The notes: a model not told the origin generated them from the sequence alone. A stretch of DNA of 64,000 nt from Ruminococcus sp. (GCF_017464355.1 NZ_JAFUAG010000045.1:176319-240318); one strand, 5' to 3'; numbered from the stretch's first letter, positions 8,477-17,521 are shown. Numbers and translations are program-made.

Positions 8477-9295
8477 ATGAGTGAAGAATGTACACATGAC
8501 TGCAGCTCCTGCGGGGCTGATTGTTCATCAAGGGATAACGGCATACAGAAAGCGCCGCCCCACTATATGTCAAATGTAAAGAAGGTCATTGCTGTTGTCA
8601 GCGGCAAGGGCGGTGTTGGCAAGTCCCTGGTGACTTCGCTGCTGGCCGTAAGCTTTGCCAGAAAAGGCTTCAAGACCGCTGTGCTGGACGCTGATATCAC
8701 AGGCCCCTCTATCCCGAAGATCTTCGGCATCAAGGATCGCCCTGTGAATACCGAAGATGCCCTGTTCCCCTGTGAGAGCGAGTTCGGCACCAAGGTCATG
8801 TCCATAAACCTGCTCATGGAAAATGCCGTTGACCCCGTACTGTGGCGCGGCCCCGTCATCGCAGGCGCAGTAACCCAGTTCTGGTCTGATGTGGCCTGGG
8901 GCGATGTTGACTATATGTTCGTCGATATGCCTCCCGGAACAGGTGATGTTCCCCTGACAGTTTTCCAGTCCCTGCCTGTGGACGGTATCGTCATCGTAAG
9001 TTCTCCTCAGTCGCTGGTATCTCTGGTAGTGGAGAAATCCGTGAGAATGGCCAAGCTGATGAACGTGCCTATCCTCGGCCTTATCGAGAACATGAGCTAC
9101 CTCAGGTGTCCCGATTGCGGCAAGGAGATAAAGATATTCGGTGACAGCCACGTTGATGAGATAGCCAAGGAATATGACCTTGAAGTCCTGGCCAAGCTCC
9201 CAATTGACCCCATCGTTGCCACCCTCTGTGACAGCGGCAAACTGGAGATAATCGAGAATGACGTCATCGAAGCAGTAAACAAGATCAAGCTTTAA
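8477..9295 (+). CDS. Mrp/NBP35-family iron-sulfur carrier ATPase
   Basis: A 272-residue P-loop ATPase of the Mrp/ApbC/NBP35 group, which holds and delivers Fe-S clusters to target proteins in the cytosol. An N-terminal cysteine cluster (residues 5-16) precedes the deviant Walker A GKGGVGKS near residues 45-52; the Mrp signature DMPPGTGD lies near residue 155, and a CPDC pair near residue 215 forms the bridging cluster site. AAAGGAAAG precedes the ATG. It is monocistronic, between its own promoter and a terminator shared with the MATE gene. Confidence 0.9.
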   Translation: MSEECTHDCSSCGADCSSRDNGIQKAPPHYMSNVKKVIAVVSGKGGVGKSLVTSLLAVSFARKGFKTAVLDADITGPSIPKIFGIKDRPVNTEDALFPCESEFGTKVMSINLLMENAVDPVLWRGPVIAGAVTQFWSDVAWGDVDYMFVDMPPGTGDVPLTVFQSLPVDGIVIVSSPQSLVSLVVEKSVRMAKLMNVPILGLIENMSYLRCPDCGKEIKIFGDSHVDEIAKEYDLEVLAKLPIDPIVATLCDSGKLEIIENDVIEAVNKIKL

Positions 9296-9300
9296 CAACA

Positions 9301-9336
9301 AAGCCTACGCTGTATGTGCAGCGTAGGCTTTTGCAT
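9301..9336. terminator. Bidirectional terminator between Mrp and MATE genes
   Basis: GCCTACGCTG...CAGCGTAGGC stem flanked by short T runs on the plus side and A runs on the left, serving two convergent genes. Confidence 0.85.
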
Positions 9337-10734
9337 TTATTTGTCATTTACAATGTTGTTTATCCAGATATCCGACCTTACCATGAAATATCCTATGACC
9401 ACCTTGATGATCTCAGTAAAGGTTATCAGCACATACATGGGGTAAATATCCATTTTCGTGAATTTAGCAATGATGAGCGCCAGCGGGATCATCAGCACCC
9501 AGGTGAACAGAAAGTCAAACAGGAAAGTCAATCCTGTTCGTCCGCCGCTTCTCAGGGTGAAGTAGCAGGCATTGGTGTATGACCACAGCGGCATGGCCAG
9601 CGCCTGAATGATTATCATATAAGCCGAAAGCGCCCTGATGTTCTCCTCGGTGTTGTAAAGTTTCGGGAAAAGGGTTGCCAGCGGGATTATCACCGCTGTC
9701 AGCAGCACCGTGGCCGCAACACTGAAAAACCTCATCTTGTCGTCTATGTTTCTGGCTTCTTTTAATCGGTTCGCTCCCAGCTCAGCCCCTACTATTATGG
9801 AAATGCAGGCGCCCAGCTGTATGTACACCGCCCCGAACAGATTGGTTATGGTGCCAGATATGTTCCTGGCCGCGACCACGTCCAGCCCTCGCTCCGAATA
9901 GCACTGGGCTATCACAGACATTCCCGCCGCCCAAAGAAATTCGTTCACCAGCAGCGGCAGACCCTTGCGTATCATGTCAGCAGTGAGCTTTTTCGGTATC
10001 TTCATGGACTTGTACAGCCCCACGATATACCTGTTTCTGTCAGGGTGGGTGTGTGCCCAGATGATGACCACAGCAGCTTCAATAAACTTGGCTATGACAG
10101 TTGCAATAGCCGCACCCTTTACCCCCATGGCAGGCATACCCAGCTTGCCGAATATCAGCCCGTAGTCCAGCAGAAGATTTGCACCCACCGCCGTCATCGA
10201 GCCAAGCATGGGTATGGTGGTCTCGCCGCATTCACGCACAACGCTGTAATAGGGCTGCCCCAGGCTGAATGGTATGAGGCCGACTATCATTATGGCCATG
10301 TATTCCTTGCCGCTTTTAAGGGTAAGGGCTATCTTCTCGGGTGAGTCGTCCTTGCTTATGAAAAGTGAGATAAGCTGATCGTCCAGCAGCCCGAAGATAA
10401 GTGCGCCTATAGCCAGTATTACCGCACATATGATGACCCTGAACCGAACCGTCTGCTTTTGACCCTCAGCATCATGCTTTCCGAAAAACTGCGCCCCGAA
10501 TATCCCGGGACCGGATACCGCCCCGAATAGGGTAATATTGAAAACAAAAACGAACTGGTTTACTATGGAAACACCACTCATCTGCTCAGTGCCTATCTGC
10601 CCGACCATGATGTTGTCTATCATGCTTACAAAATTTGTCACCAGATTTTGCAGTATCATCGGCACTACCATTTTCAGCACCCGCTTGTAGAAGGCGCTGT
10701 CGCCTATGTATTTTTCTCTGAATTTGCCAATCAT
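9337..10734 (-). CDS. MATE-family multidrug/metabolite exporter
   Basis: A 465-residue integral membrane protein with twelve predicted helices, typical MATE length, and two repeated halves starting with the family motif (KMVVPMILQNLV near residues 21-32). It would export cationic or other small compounds with an ion gradient as the energy source. Substrate cannot be inferred. It stands alone, with its promoter side facing the T-box region. Confidence 0.9.
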   Translation of the reverse strand: MIGKFREKYIGDSAFYKRVLKMVVPMILQNLVTNFVSMIDNIMVGQIGTEQMSGVSIVNQFVFVFNITLFGAVSGPGIFGAQFFGKHDAEGQKQTVRFRVIICAVILAIGALIFGLLDDQLISLFISKDDSPEKIALTLKSGKEYMAIMIVGLIPFSLGQPYYSVVRECGETTIPMLGSMTAVGANLLLDYGLIFGKLGMPAMGVKGAAIATVIAKFIEAAVVIIWAHTHPDRNRYIVGLYKSMKIPKKLTADMIRKGLPLLVNEFLWAAGMSVIAQCYSERGLDVVAARNISGTITNLFGAVYIQLGACISIIVGAELGANRLKEARNIDDKMRFFSVAATVLLTAVIIPLATLFPKLYNTEENIRALSAYMIIIQALAMPLWSYTNACYFTLRSGGRTGLTFLFDFLFTWVLMIPLALIIAKFTKMDIYPMYVLITFTEIIKVVIGYFMVRSDIWINNIVNDK

Positions 10735-10864
10735 TTTATTTCTCCTGATATTTACCTTACTATATTATAGCTGAATAAACTATATTTTAGCATAATATTA
10801 CACCTATGTCAAATCATTAATTGCGCCGAAATTTGAATATTTCGGGAATTTGCAAGCCCGCCCC

Positions 10865-10893
10865 TTGACAAAAACTGATAAATGTTGTACAAT
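10865..10893 (+). promoter_or_regulatory. Sigma-A promoter of the T-box transcript
   Basis: Perfect TTGACA (10865-10870), 17 bp spacer, TACAAT (10888-10893). Confidence 0.85.
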
Positions 10894-10898
10894 AAACT

Positions 10899-11140
10899 AA
10901 ACGCTAAGACGGAATGAAGTAGCTGCTGATAATGTTTTCAGAGAGTTTGCGGTAGGTGTGAGCAAACAGCGGGCAGCGGTGAAGTTACCTTCCCGAGCGG
11001 CCTCCCCGAAATCATAGTAGGGTGGGACGTTTTCCTGCGTTAAGGGCAACGAGGTCGGCTTGTGCCGATAAACTGAGGTGGTACAGCGTTAGCTATTGAC
11101 GCCCTCAGAGGACTTTGTGTCTTCTGAGGGCTTTTATATT
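10899..11140 (+). ncRNA. T-box leader (tRNA-sensing riboswitch)
   Basis: The stem I base pairs AACGC with GCGTT. A GGAATGAAGTA-type 5' specifier-loop side and the distal CAGAGAG...GGTAGGTG motif are present. The 3' specifier side reads GGTGAAGTTACC between GCAGC and TTCC helix strands. The T-box (11071-11088) contains GAGG-TGGTACA-GCG, which pairs with CGC and CCTC to form the antiterminator with a 7-nt bulge; the UGGU would pair with an A-CCA tRNA end. The competing terminator is at 11101-11140 (GCCCTCAGAG...TTCTGAGGGC plus T tract). GUU (Val) is the codon register followed by a purine; UUA (Leu) or UAC (Tyr) are possible in other registers. The next gene is not a synthetase. Confidence 0.9.
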
Positions 11141-11186
11141 TTCCCGTTCAGCAACAGATAAGCTAAATCATAGGAGATAGAAGATC

Positions 11187-11609
11187 ATGCGTGATGATAT
11201 TAATGGCACTGATGAACTGTCCGTCCTCGAACCTCTTATGTCGGGAGAGTATACTTCATATGAAGACACTGCAACATACAGGGAACATCTTGATACTGAA
11301 GATAAGATATCCGAAATAATGGCTCATGCTCATATAAAAAGAGGAAGGTCAGAATTAAGAGAAAGCCTGATGCAAACTGACACTATCATCTCTTTTGCGG
11401 TGCTTGGTGTAATATTCGTCCTCAGTATGGAGTTTCTTCCCTCTATTCCGGCAATACCTGCCATAATGTCCTTTTTGGTCATAAAAGTTCTTTTGGTAAT
11501 GAAGAGAGACGGTTATGACCTGAAAGGTGCGCTAAGGGAAAACATAGCTTTGGCCCTGCTTACGGGACTGTTCTTATTTCTGGCTATCTTAAATATTTCA
11601 GACAGATGA
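11187..11609 (+). CDS. Small membrane protein downstream of the T-box, unknown
   Basis: A 140-residue protein with a charged, acidic N-terminus of about 70 residues and two or three C-terminal hydrophobic helices (about 68-86, 88-105 and 118-136). AGGAG precedes the ATG at 9 bp. I recognise no family. It is the first gene after the T-box terminator, so its transcription should respond to an uncharged tRNA, which would suit an amino-acid-related role, but nothing in the sequence says which. The acetyltransferase and radical SAM genes follow within 50 bp and may be in the same unit. Confidence 0.65.
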   Translation: MRDDINGTDELSVLEPLMSGEYTSYEDTATYREHLDTEDKISEIMAHAHIKRGRSELRESLMQTDTIISFAVLGVIFVLSMEFLPSIPAIPAIMSFLVIKVLLVMKRDGYDLKGALRENIALALLTGLFLFLAILNISDR

Positions 11610-11654
11610 CCTCAGCCGGATTTTTTGGCTGTCAAGTAAAAGAGGTGTAGTTAC

Positions 11655-12131
11655 ATGAACAATATCAGTTTGGTAAAATGCACTTGCGAAGATGCAGAGC
11701 TTCTGCATAAGCTGCAGCGTGAAGCCTTCATGCCCCTCTATGATCGATACCGTGACGATGAAACCAGCCCTGCCCTTGAAAGCATTGAAGCTGTCACACG
11801 GAAGATAGCTGACTCTGAATTCTATTTTATCTGTGACGGTGACGTTCCCATAGGCGGTGTGCGGGTAAGGCTTTTTCGGAATGCTGATGAGAACATATAT
11901 AACATAAGCCCCATATTTATCCTGCCCGACCGCTGTGATAAAGGCCTGGGCACCGCAGTAATGGAAAAGCTTTTTGCCATGTATGCTGATGCTGACAAAT
12001 GGTCCCTGGCCACTATAAAACAGGACGAAAGAAATTGCCATTTCTATGAAAAGCTGGGCTTTGTTCCCACAGGCTCAAGCACTGTCATCAATGAACGCAT
12101 GACCATTGTAGGTTACGAGAAAAAGGTGTAG
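11655..12131 (+). CDS. GNAT-family N-acetyltransferase
   Basis: A 158-residue protein with the GNAT fold. The acetyl-CoA pyrophosphate loop is CDKGLGTA near residues 97-104, and the C-terminal HFYEKLGF motif near residues 130-137 is typical of the family. It transfers an acetyl group from acetyl-CoA to an unknown amine. It lies 3 bp before the radical SAM gene and 45 bp after the small membrane protein, probably in the T-box-controlled unit. Confidence 0.85.
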   Translation: MNNISLVKCTCEDAELLHKLQREAFMPLYDRYRDDETSPALESIEAVTRKIADSEFYFICDGDVPIGGVRVRLFRNADENIYNISPIFILPDRCDKGLGTAVMEKLFAMYADADKWSLATIKQDERNCHFYEKLGFVPTGSSTVINERMTIVGYEKKV

Positions 12132-12134
12132 TCT

Positions 12135-13019
12135 ATGGAATATGTCAGCGCAAAGTCCATACTGCAAAGGTGTAAGGATACTTCCTGGTTCGGCAACGAA
12201 TATAACATGAACCTCTATCGGGGCTGCTGCCATGGCTGCATTTATTGTGACAGCCGCAGCGAATGCTACCATGTTGATGATTTCGATACCGTTCGTGCCA
12301 AGGCAGACTGTATCGGGACACTCCGTGATGAACTGCGCCGCAAGACTAAAACGGGCATTATCGGAACGGGCGCCATGTCCGACCCCTATAACCCCTTTGA
12401 AAGAGAAGAACGGCTTACCGAAAAGTCCCTCATGCTCATAGATACCTATGGCTTCGGGATAACTACAGTTACCAAATCTCCCCTTATCACCAGGGATATA
12501 CCACTGTATAAGCAGATAGCCTCCCATTCACCCGTGCTTTGCAAGATGACCATTACCACCGCAGATGATGAGCTCTGCAAAAAGGTGGAGCCGAATGTGG
12601 CTGTATCCTCAAAGCGTTTCGAGGCTCTGGCTGAGATGTCGGCAGCAGGCCTGTTCACAGGGATAACGCTCATGCCCGTGCTGCCCTTTATCGAGGACAG
12701 TGAGGCAAACATCATCTCCATAGTGCGCAAAGCCCATGAATGCGGAGTAAGGTGCATATATCCCGCATTTGGCATGACCCTCAGGGCAGGCAACAGGGAG
12801 TATTTCTATGAAAAGCTTGATGAAAGCTTTCCTGGGGTGAAAGAGATGTATATCCGTAAATTCAAAAACAGCTATGAATGTCCCTCACCCAATGCGGGCA
12901 GGCTTTGGAAGATATTTACTGAAGAATGCCATAAATATGGCATTCTGTATGATATGAAAGAAATAATAAAGGCATATAAGTCGGGCTACGGCGACAGACA
13001 GCTCAGCTTTTTTGACTGA
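12135..13019 (+). CDS. SPL/Rv2578c-like radical SAM protein
   Basis: A 294-residue radical SAM enzyme. The [4Fe-4S] motif CX3CX2C is at residues 31-38 (CCHGCIYC). The family resembles spore photoproduct lyase-like (SplB-related) proteins and Rv2578c, and keeps the TGAMSDPYNPFE segment near residue 78. It would cleave SAM reductively to start a radical reaction; its substrate is unknown. The start is 3 bp after the acetyltransferase stop, so the two are likely cotranscribed. Confidence 0.85.
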   Translation: MEYVSAKSILQRCKDTSWFGNEYNMNLYRGCCHGCIYCDSRSECYHVDDFDTVRAKADCIGTLRDELRRKTKTGIIGTGAMSDPYNPFEREERLTEKSLMLIDTYGFGITTVTKSPLITRDIPLYKQIASHSPVLCKMTITTADDELCKKVEPNVAVSSKRFEALAEMSAAGLFTGITLMPVLPFIEDSEANIISIVRKAHECGVRCIYPAFGMTLRAGNREYFYEKLDESFPGVKEMYIRKFKNSYECPSPNAGRLWKIFTEECHKYGILYDMKEIIKAYKSGYGDRQLSFFD

Positions 13020-13097
13020 TGCCGTGCATTGAAAGGTAGTGATAAAAATGATATCTACCGCAGATGTCATTGCTTATGTGAAAGTGAGGTCGGTAAG

Positions 13098-13574
13098 ATG
13101 TTCAGAGAAATGCTGAGAAAAAAGCAGGCGCTTTCCGAGGCGGAATGTATAGCTGTCCTCAAAAACGAGAAAAGGGGAGTGCTCTCTGTCCTCGGTGATG
13201 ATGACTACCCCTACGGTATGCCCATAAACCATTTTTATAGTGATGAGGACGGACATATCTATTTTCACGGTGCAAAGTTCGGCCACAGGGTAGATGCAGT
13301 AAAGCGCCATGATAAGGTCAGCTTCTGTGTTTACGATGAGGGCTACCGCAATGAAGGCGAGTGGGCGCTCAACATAAAAAGCGTTATCATCTTCGGCAGA
13401 CTTGTTCCTGTTGAAAATGAGGATAAGATGCTGGATCTCTGCCGTAAGCTTAGCCATAAATTCACCGATGACGAAAGCTACATCGAGGACGAGATAAAGC
13501 GTGCAGGCTTCCGCACACTGATGTACGAACTTGTCCCCGAATACATCTCGGGCAAACTGGTAAAAGAGGCTTAG
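13098..13574 (+). CDS. Pyridoxamine 5'-phosphate oxidase-like flavin protein
   Basis: A 158-residue split-barrel protein of the PNPOx-like/nitroimidazole-resistance type, expected to bind FMN or a related flavin (GVLSVLGDDDYPYG and HGAKFGHRVDAVKR are family-like). ATG 13098 is chosen because GAGGT precedes it by 8 bp; the open frame runs back to 13029 but those 23 residues look random. It probably reduces a small molecule or serves as a flavin reductase. It follows the radical SAM gene on the same strand. Confidence 0.8.
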   Translation: MFREMLRKKQALSEAECIAVLKNEKRGVLSVLGDDDYPYGMPINHFYSDEDGHIYFHGAKFGHRVDAVKRHDKVSFCVYDEGYRNEGEWALNIKSVIIFGRLVPVENEDKMLDLCRKLSHKFTDDESYIEDEIKRAGFRTLMYELVPEYISGKLVKEA

Positions 13575-13623
13575 AATATGTTTTGACATCACCGTATCTG
13601 CCGTCAAGCTAAGGAGAATGTTT

Positions 13624-13770
13624 ATGAATCTATTTGCGTCGGGATATCGGGAAACAGACTTGCGGTTCGGAAAAAAGCTTTTTGTAAGGATAGCTTTGTG
13701 TATTCCGGTTTTGATGTTCGCTGTTTATTCGGTGAGTATGCACCTTGTATTGCCGAATAATGCAGGATAA
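13624..13770 (+). CDS. Short single-pass membrane protein, unknown
   Basis: A 48-residue open frame with a good AAGGAG site 7 bp before ATG. The first 22 residues are charged (RETDLRFGKKLF), followed by one hydrophobic helix (about residues 22-43). It lies in the gap between the PNPOx-like gene and tyrS and is the only coding candidate there. I recognise no family. The ribosome binding site and membrane helix argue for a real gene; short length keeps confidence modest. Confidence 0.45.
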   Translation: MNLFASGYRETDLRFGKKLFVRIALCIPVLMFAVYSVSMHLVLPNNAG

Positions 13771-13803
13771 TAATATTTTAATATAAAACGGAGGAAAACT
13801 AAA

Positions 13804-15024
13804 ATGACTTGTTATGAAGAACTTGTAAGACGTGGGCTGATAGCTCAGGTCACAGATGAAAAAGAGATCAGCAATATGATCAACAACGGTAAAGCCGTAT
13901 TCTACATCGGCTTTGACCCCACCGCAGACAGCCTGCACGTCGGTCACTTCATGGCACTGTGCCTTATGAAGAGATTGCAGATGGCAGGCAACAAGCCTAT
14001 CGCACTGGTAGGCGGCGGCACAGGCATGATAGGCGACCCCTCGGGCAAGAGCGATATGCGTAAAATGCTGACCCCCGAGACCATTCAGCACAACTGCGAA
14101 TGCTTCAAGAAGCAGATGAGCAGATTTATCGACTTCTCCGACGGTAAGGCACTTATGGTAAACAACGGTGACTGGCTGCTTGACCTGAACTACATCGATG
14201 TTCTCCGTGAGGTAGGTGCTTGCTTCTCTGTAAACAAGATGCTGACCTTTGAGTGCTATAAGCAGAGAATGGAGAGAGGTCTGACCTTCCTGGAGTTCAA
14301 CTACATGATAATGCAGTCCTACGACTTTTACAGACTCTTCCAGGATTACGGCTGTAATATGCAGTTCGGCGGCGATGACCAGTGGGCCAATATGCTGGGC
14401 GGCACCGAGCTTATCCGTAAGAAGCTGGGCAAGGACGCTCACGCTATGACCATCACCCTGCTGCTGAACTCCGAGGGCAAGAAGATGGGCAAGACCGAAA
14501 AGGGCGCTGTATGGCTGGACGCTGAGAAGACTTCTCCCTACGATTTCTACCAGTACTGGAGAAATGTCGGCGACGCTGATGTTATCAAGTGCCTTAAGCT
14601 GCTGACCTTCGTGCCTATCGAGGAGATAGAGGAAATGGAGCAGCATATGGAAGGCGCTGAGTACAACAAGGCCAAGGAACTGCTGGCATTCGAACTGACC
14701 AAGATGATACACGGCGAGGAAGAAGCTAAAAAGGCTGACGCTGCTGCAAAGGCTATCTTCGGAGGCGGGGCAGACAGCGCTGATATGCCCACCACTACCC
14801 TTACCGCTGATGACGTTGACGAGAACAAGCAGATAGGCATACTTAACCTGCTGGTAAAAGCAGGCCTCTGCCCCTCCAACAGCGAGGCAAGAAGACTTGT
14901 TCAGCAGAACGGTATCGCAATAAACGGTGAAAAGTTCACCGACCCCAAGGGCATGGTAGACCTCTCCGAGCAGGTCATCATCAAGAAGGGCAAAAAGGTG
15001 TTCCACAAAGTCGTTCTCGGTTGA
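13804..15024 (+). CDS. tyrS: Tyrosyl-tRNA synthetase
   Basis: A 406-residue class I synthetase that charges tRNA-Tyr. The HIGH motif is HVGH near residues 44-47, the KMSKS loop is KMGKT near residue 225, and a C-terminal S4 RNA-binding domain (GIAINGEKF) closes the protein at normal length. An AACGGAGGAAAAC ribosome binding site precedes the ATG. No T-box lies directly upstream, unlike many Firmicute tyrS genes; the T-box at 10.9 kb is five genes away. A terminator follows. Confidence 0.97.
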   Translation: MTCYEELVRRGLIAQVTDEKEISNMINNGKAVFYIGFDPTADSLHVGHFMALCLMKRLQMAGNKPIALVGGGTGMIGDPSGKSDMRKMLTPETIQHNCECFKKQMSRFIDFSDGKALMVNNGDWLLDLNYIDVLREVGACFSVNKMLTFECYKQRMERGLTFLEFNYMIMQSYDFYRLFQDYGCNMQFGGDDQWANMLGGTELIRKKLGKDAHAMTITLLLNSEGKKMGKTEKGAVWLDAEKTSPYDFYQYWRNVGDADVIKCLKLLTFVPIEEIEEMEQHMEGAEYNKAKELLAFELTKMIHGEEEAKKADAAAKAIFGGGADSADMPTTTLTADDVDENKQIGILNLLVKAGLCPSNSEARRLVQQNGIAINGEKFTDPKGMVDLSEQVIIKKGKKVFHKVVLG

Positions 15025-15061
15025 TAAATTTTATACAATAATTTAACTTATCCTATTATAA

Positions 15062-15101
15062 AACTCTGCCTGAGGACACCTGTCCCCGGGCAGAGTTCTT
15101 T
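15062..15101 (+). terminator. Terminator after tyrS
   Basis: AACTCTGCC stem paired with GGGCAGAGTT, then CTTTG. Confidence 0.85.
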
Positions 15102-15133
15102 GTAAAATAAATTGTAAATTATCTCAAAGGGTC

Positions 15134-15162
15134 TTGCAAATAAGATTTACTTATGCTATAAT
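15134..15162 (+). promoter_or_regulatory. Sigma-A promoter before the rlmA unit
   Basis: TTGCAA, 17 bp, TATAAT. The 15163-15433 stretch after it has no convincing gene; frames 15222-15440 and a 34-codon frame from about 15290 (with a good GGAGG site) are short and unlike known proteins. Confidence 0.65.
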
Positions 15163-15433
15163 AACACAAGTATAAACGAAAACGCAGGTGAAGATGATCG
15201 GAATACACGCTTGATATATTCTTGCCCATGTCCCAGCCGGCAGCCGCAGGTCTTTCGGTGAAGAAAGTGTTCTGGGGAGGGGAAGGATATGAGTGTGGAC
15301 GAAGACAGTTTTTCGTGCAAGACGTACTTGCTTTTATTGAAGCTTCCTGCGGTAAAGTCTGTGAACTGCTTTTTGAGAAAACATTCATCAGCGTAGCGGT
15401 CCTGTTGTCCCTTGATCTGAAAGTGCAGAGGAT

Positions 15434-15622
15434 TTGGTAAAATGCGGTAAGCTCAAAATGTTCACCGATAAACTCTGCGGCTGCATATTTGAGCTGTATC
15501 TGTGGGATGTCGATGAAAATACTGATATGGAGTATATCTTCACACCTGATATGAAACTTGATGACCTATTGAAAAATGCTGTCAGCATGGGGCGGAATAT
15601 CAGGGTGATAAAAGATAGGTGA
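15434..15622 (+). CDS. Short open frame before rlmA, possibly a gene remnant
   Basis: Up to 62 residues (TTG 15434, or ATG 15458 giving 54). The composition looks protein-like (MEYIFTPDMKLDDLLKNAV) but no good ribosome binding site precedes either start. It ends 4 bp before rlmA. It could be the 3' remnant of a decayed gene whose 5' part lies in another frame upstream, or a real small protein coupled to rlmA. I recognise no family. Confidence 0.35.
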   Translation: MVKCGKLKMFTDKLCGCIFELYLWDVDENTDMEYIFTPDMKLDDLLKNAVSMGRNIRVIKDR

Positions 15623-15626
15623 TAAT

Positions 15627-16451
15627 ATGTATATATGTCCCGTTTGTAAAGATAAACTGAACCGAATAGATAATTCATGGCGCTGTCCGAAAGGGCACAG
15701 CTTTGATATCGCCCGCAAGGGTTATGTCAATCTGCTGACTACCGCTAAGCATAACCCTAAGACAGCAGGGGATAACGCAGATATGGTCAAAGCACGCACC
15801 GAGTTTCTTGACAAGGGCTATTACAGCCCCCTTGCCGAAAAGATAAGGGGTGTGGCCGAGGAGAACCTTGCTGATACCAAAAGCCCCGTCATCATCGACA
15901 GCGGCTGCGGTGAAGGCTTTTATACCGCTGAACTTGCACAGATAGAAAATGCGGGTATCTACGGCATTGATATATCAAAACACGCGGTAGCCCACTGCAT
16001 GACAAGGGTGCATCTGGCGGGCATAAAAAACTGTAATTTCGCAGTGGCTTCTTCCTTTGAACTGCCCTTTGCGGATAACTGCGCCGATGCTGTCGTAAGC
16101 GTGTTCGCACCTGTCTGCAACGATGAGTATGCAAGGGTGCTGAAAAAGCAGGGCAAACTCATAGTGGTTTCGCCATCGCCAAGACATCTGTTTGAGCTTA
16201 AGGCGGCGGTCTACGACAATCCCTACGAGAACAAGCCCAATGTCTACGGTCTGGATAAGTTCGGTGAGTCCCCCGAGGAGATAGTCTTCGAGTACAAGGC
16301 AAAGCTTACCTCTCAGGCGGATATACACAGCCTTTTCATGATGACCCCCTACTGCTACAAGACTTCGGAAGAGGGCATGGCAAGGCTAAGGGCGCTGGAC
16401 AGCATAGAAGTCACCTGCGGTTTCGTTATACAGGTATACAGCAAAAAGTAG
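15627..16451 (+). CDS. rlmA: 23S rRNA (guanine-N1)-methyltransferase, RlmA family
   Basis: A 274-residue SAM-dependent methyltransferase that modifies a guanine in 23S rRNA hairpin 35. An N-terminal zinc finger is visible (CPVC at residues 4-7, then CPKGH at about 20-24), as in RlmA, where it recognises the rRNA. The SAM-binding motif IDSGCGEGFYT lies near residues 90-100, and FAPVCNDE is typical of the family. It shares a promoter with the short frame upstream and is followed 32 bp later by the GH113-like gene. Confidence 0.9.
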   Translation: MYICPVCKDKLNRIDNSWRCPKGHSFDIARKGYVNLLTTAKHNPKTAGDNADMVKARTEFLDKGYYSPLAEKIRGVAEENLADTKSPVIIDSGCGEGFYTAELAQIENAGIYGIDISKHAVAHCMTRVHLAGIKNCNFAVASSFELPFADNCADAVVSVFAPVCNDEYARVLKKQGKLIVVSPSPRHLFELKAAVYDNPYENKPNVYGLDKFGESPEEIVFEYKAKLTSQADIHSLFMMTPYCYKTSEEGMARLRALDSIEVTCGFVIQVYSKK

Positions 16452-16483
16452 TACAACTATTTGTACAGAAATGAGGGATATTT

Positions 16484-17455
16484 ATGGATAGGGAATTATT
16501 TTGCAAGGGTTACACCTGGGGCTTTTTCAGCCGTGAGGGTGAACTGCTGACCGACAGGGCGGAGGAGAGTATGAAAAGGCTGGCTTCCAACGGCCTTGAT
16601 TGGATATGCATAACCGTTAACGGCTGGCAGGAAACATTTTTCAGCACCACTATATTCTCGCTTTACGGCCTGACCCAGACCGACGAGGAAGTTATACACG
16701 CAGTAAAAATGGCCAAGTCCCTGGGGCTGAAGGTCTGCCTGAAACCCATGGTCAACTGCCTTGACCGTTCCTGGCGTGCAAGGATAGATTTCCCCACCGA
16801 GGAAGGCTGTGATTACTGGGAAAGGTGGTTCCGTTCTTACAACAACTTCATGCGCCACTATGCTGTGCTGGCAGAAAAGCTGGGCTGTGAAATGCTCTGC
16901 ACAGGCTGTGAAATGGCGGGCATGGATAAGCAGGCTGACCGCTGCCGCGATATGGTGGCTAAGGTGCGAAAGGTCTACAGCGGCATAATAATGCACAATA
17001 TAAACCACGGCGATGAACTTCGTTTCAAGTGGCTGGACGCTGTAGACGTCATCGGTATAAGCGCCTACTATCCCGTTACCGACAGCGAGAACAGGGGCAT
17101 TGATACCATGCATAAGCGCTGGGCTGAGGTGGTGGAGCGCCTTGAAAAATGCCATGAGAAGTACGACAGACCTATCATGTTCGCTGAGGTAGGTGTCCGC
17201 AACGAACAGGGCTGCACCGCCTACCCCTGGGATTTCCACGACCGTCCCGAAAAGCCCATAGATGAGCAGGAGCAGTCTGATTTTTATGAGTCTGCCATGG
17301 CTGCCACCTGGGATATCCCATGGTTCTGCGGATATTTCTGGTGGGACTGGAAGGCTGTCCTGCCAACCATTGAAAAGGCTAAGGAGAACCGTGATTTCAC
17401 CATATACGGCAAGCTTGCCGAGCAGACCCTGAAAAAGTGGTATACCGAAAAATAA
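16484..17455 (+). CDS. Glycoside hydrolase family 113-like beta-mannanase
   Basis: A 323-residue TIM-barrel hydrolase with no signal peptide, so cytoplasmic. The general acid/base glutamate is in CTGCEM (near residue 145) and the nucleophile glutamate in FAEVGVR (near residue 231), matching clan GH-A family 113, whose members cut beta-1,4-mannan and manno-oligosaccharides. This is by-eye assignment; GH26 or GH5 would have different surroundings. The stop is directly followed by a short repeat element and a terminator. A GH2 beta-mannosidase is encoded at 42.1-44.5 kb, so both steps of mannan breakdown are present. Confidence 0.75.
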   Translation: MDRELFCKGYTWGFFSREGELLTDRAEESMKRLASNGLDWICITVNGWQETFFSTTIFSLYGLTQTDEEVIHAVKMAKSLGLKVCLKPMVNCLDRSWRARIDFPTEEGCDYWERWFRSYNNFMRHYAVLAEKLGCEMLCTGCEMAGMDKQADRCRDMVAKVRKVYSGIIMHNINHGDELRFKWLDAVDVIGISAYYPVTDSENRGIDTMHKRWAEVVERLEKCHEKYDRPIMFAEVGVRNEQGCTAYPWDFHDRPEKPIDEQEQSDFYESAMAATWDIPWFCGYFWWDWKAVLPTIEKAKENRDFTIYGKLAEQTLKKWYTEK

Positions 17456-17513
17456 CTCCCGATCTTGAAGTGCATTGCTGATGACACAGAATAGCTGTTT
17501 TTCGTATTGGGAG
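17456..17513. repeat. Short copy of the CCCAATTT terminal-inverted-repeat element
   Basis: 58 bp starting CTCCCGATCTTGAAGTG and ending TATTGGGAG. It matches the reverse complement of the element at 44636-44734 (shared GAAGTG, ATTGCTGATGA, ACAGAAT and TTTTTCGTATTG) but lacks the central GC-rich hairpin. It begins directly after the GH113 stop codon; ATAA flanks both ends. Confidence 0.75.
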
Positions 17514-17521
17514 ATAATTAA

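Noticed and set aside
13630-15006. 458-codon minus-strand open frame
   Set aside because: Antisense shadow of tyrS created by codon bias; the plus frame carries all synthetase motifs.
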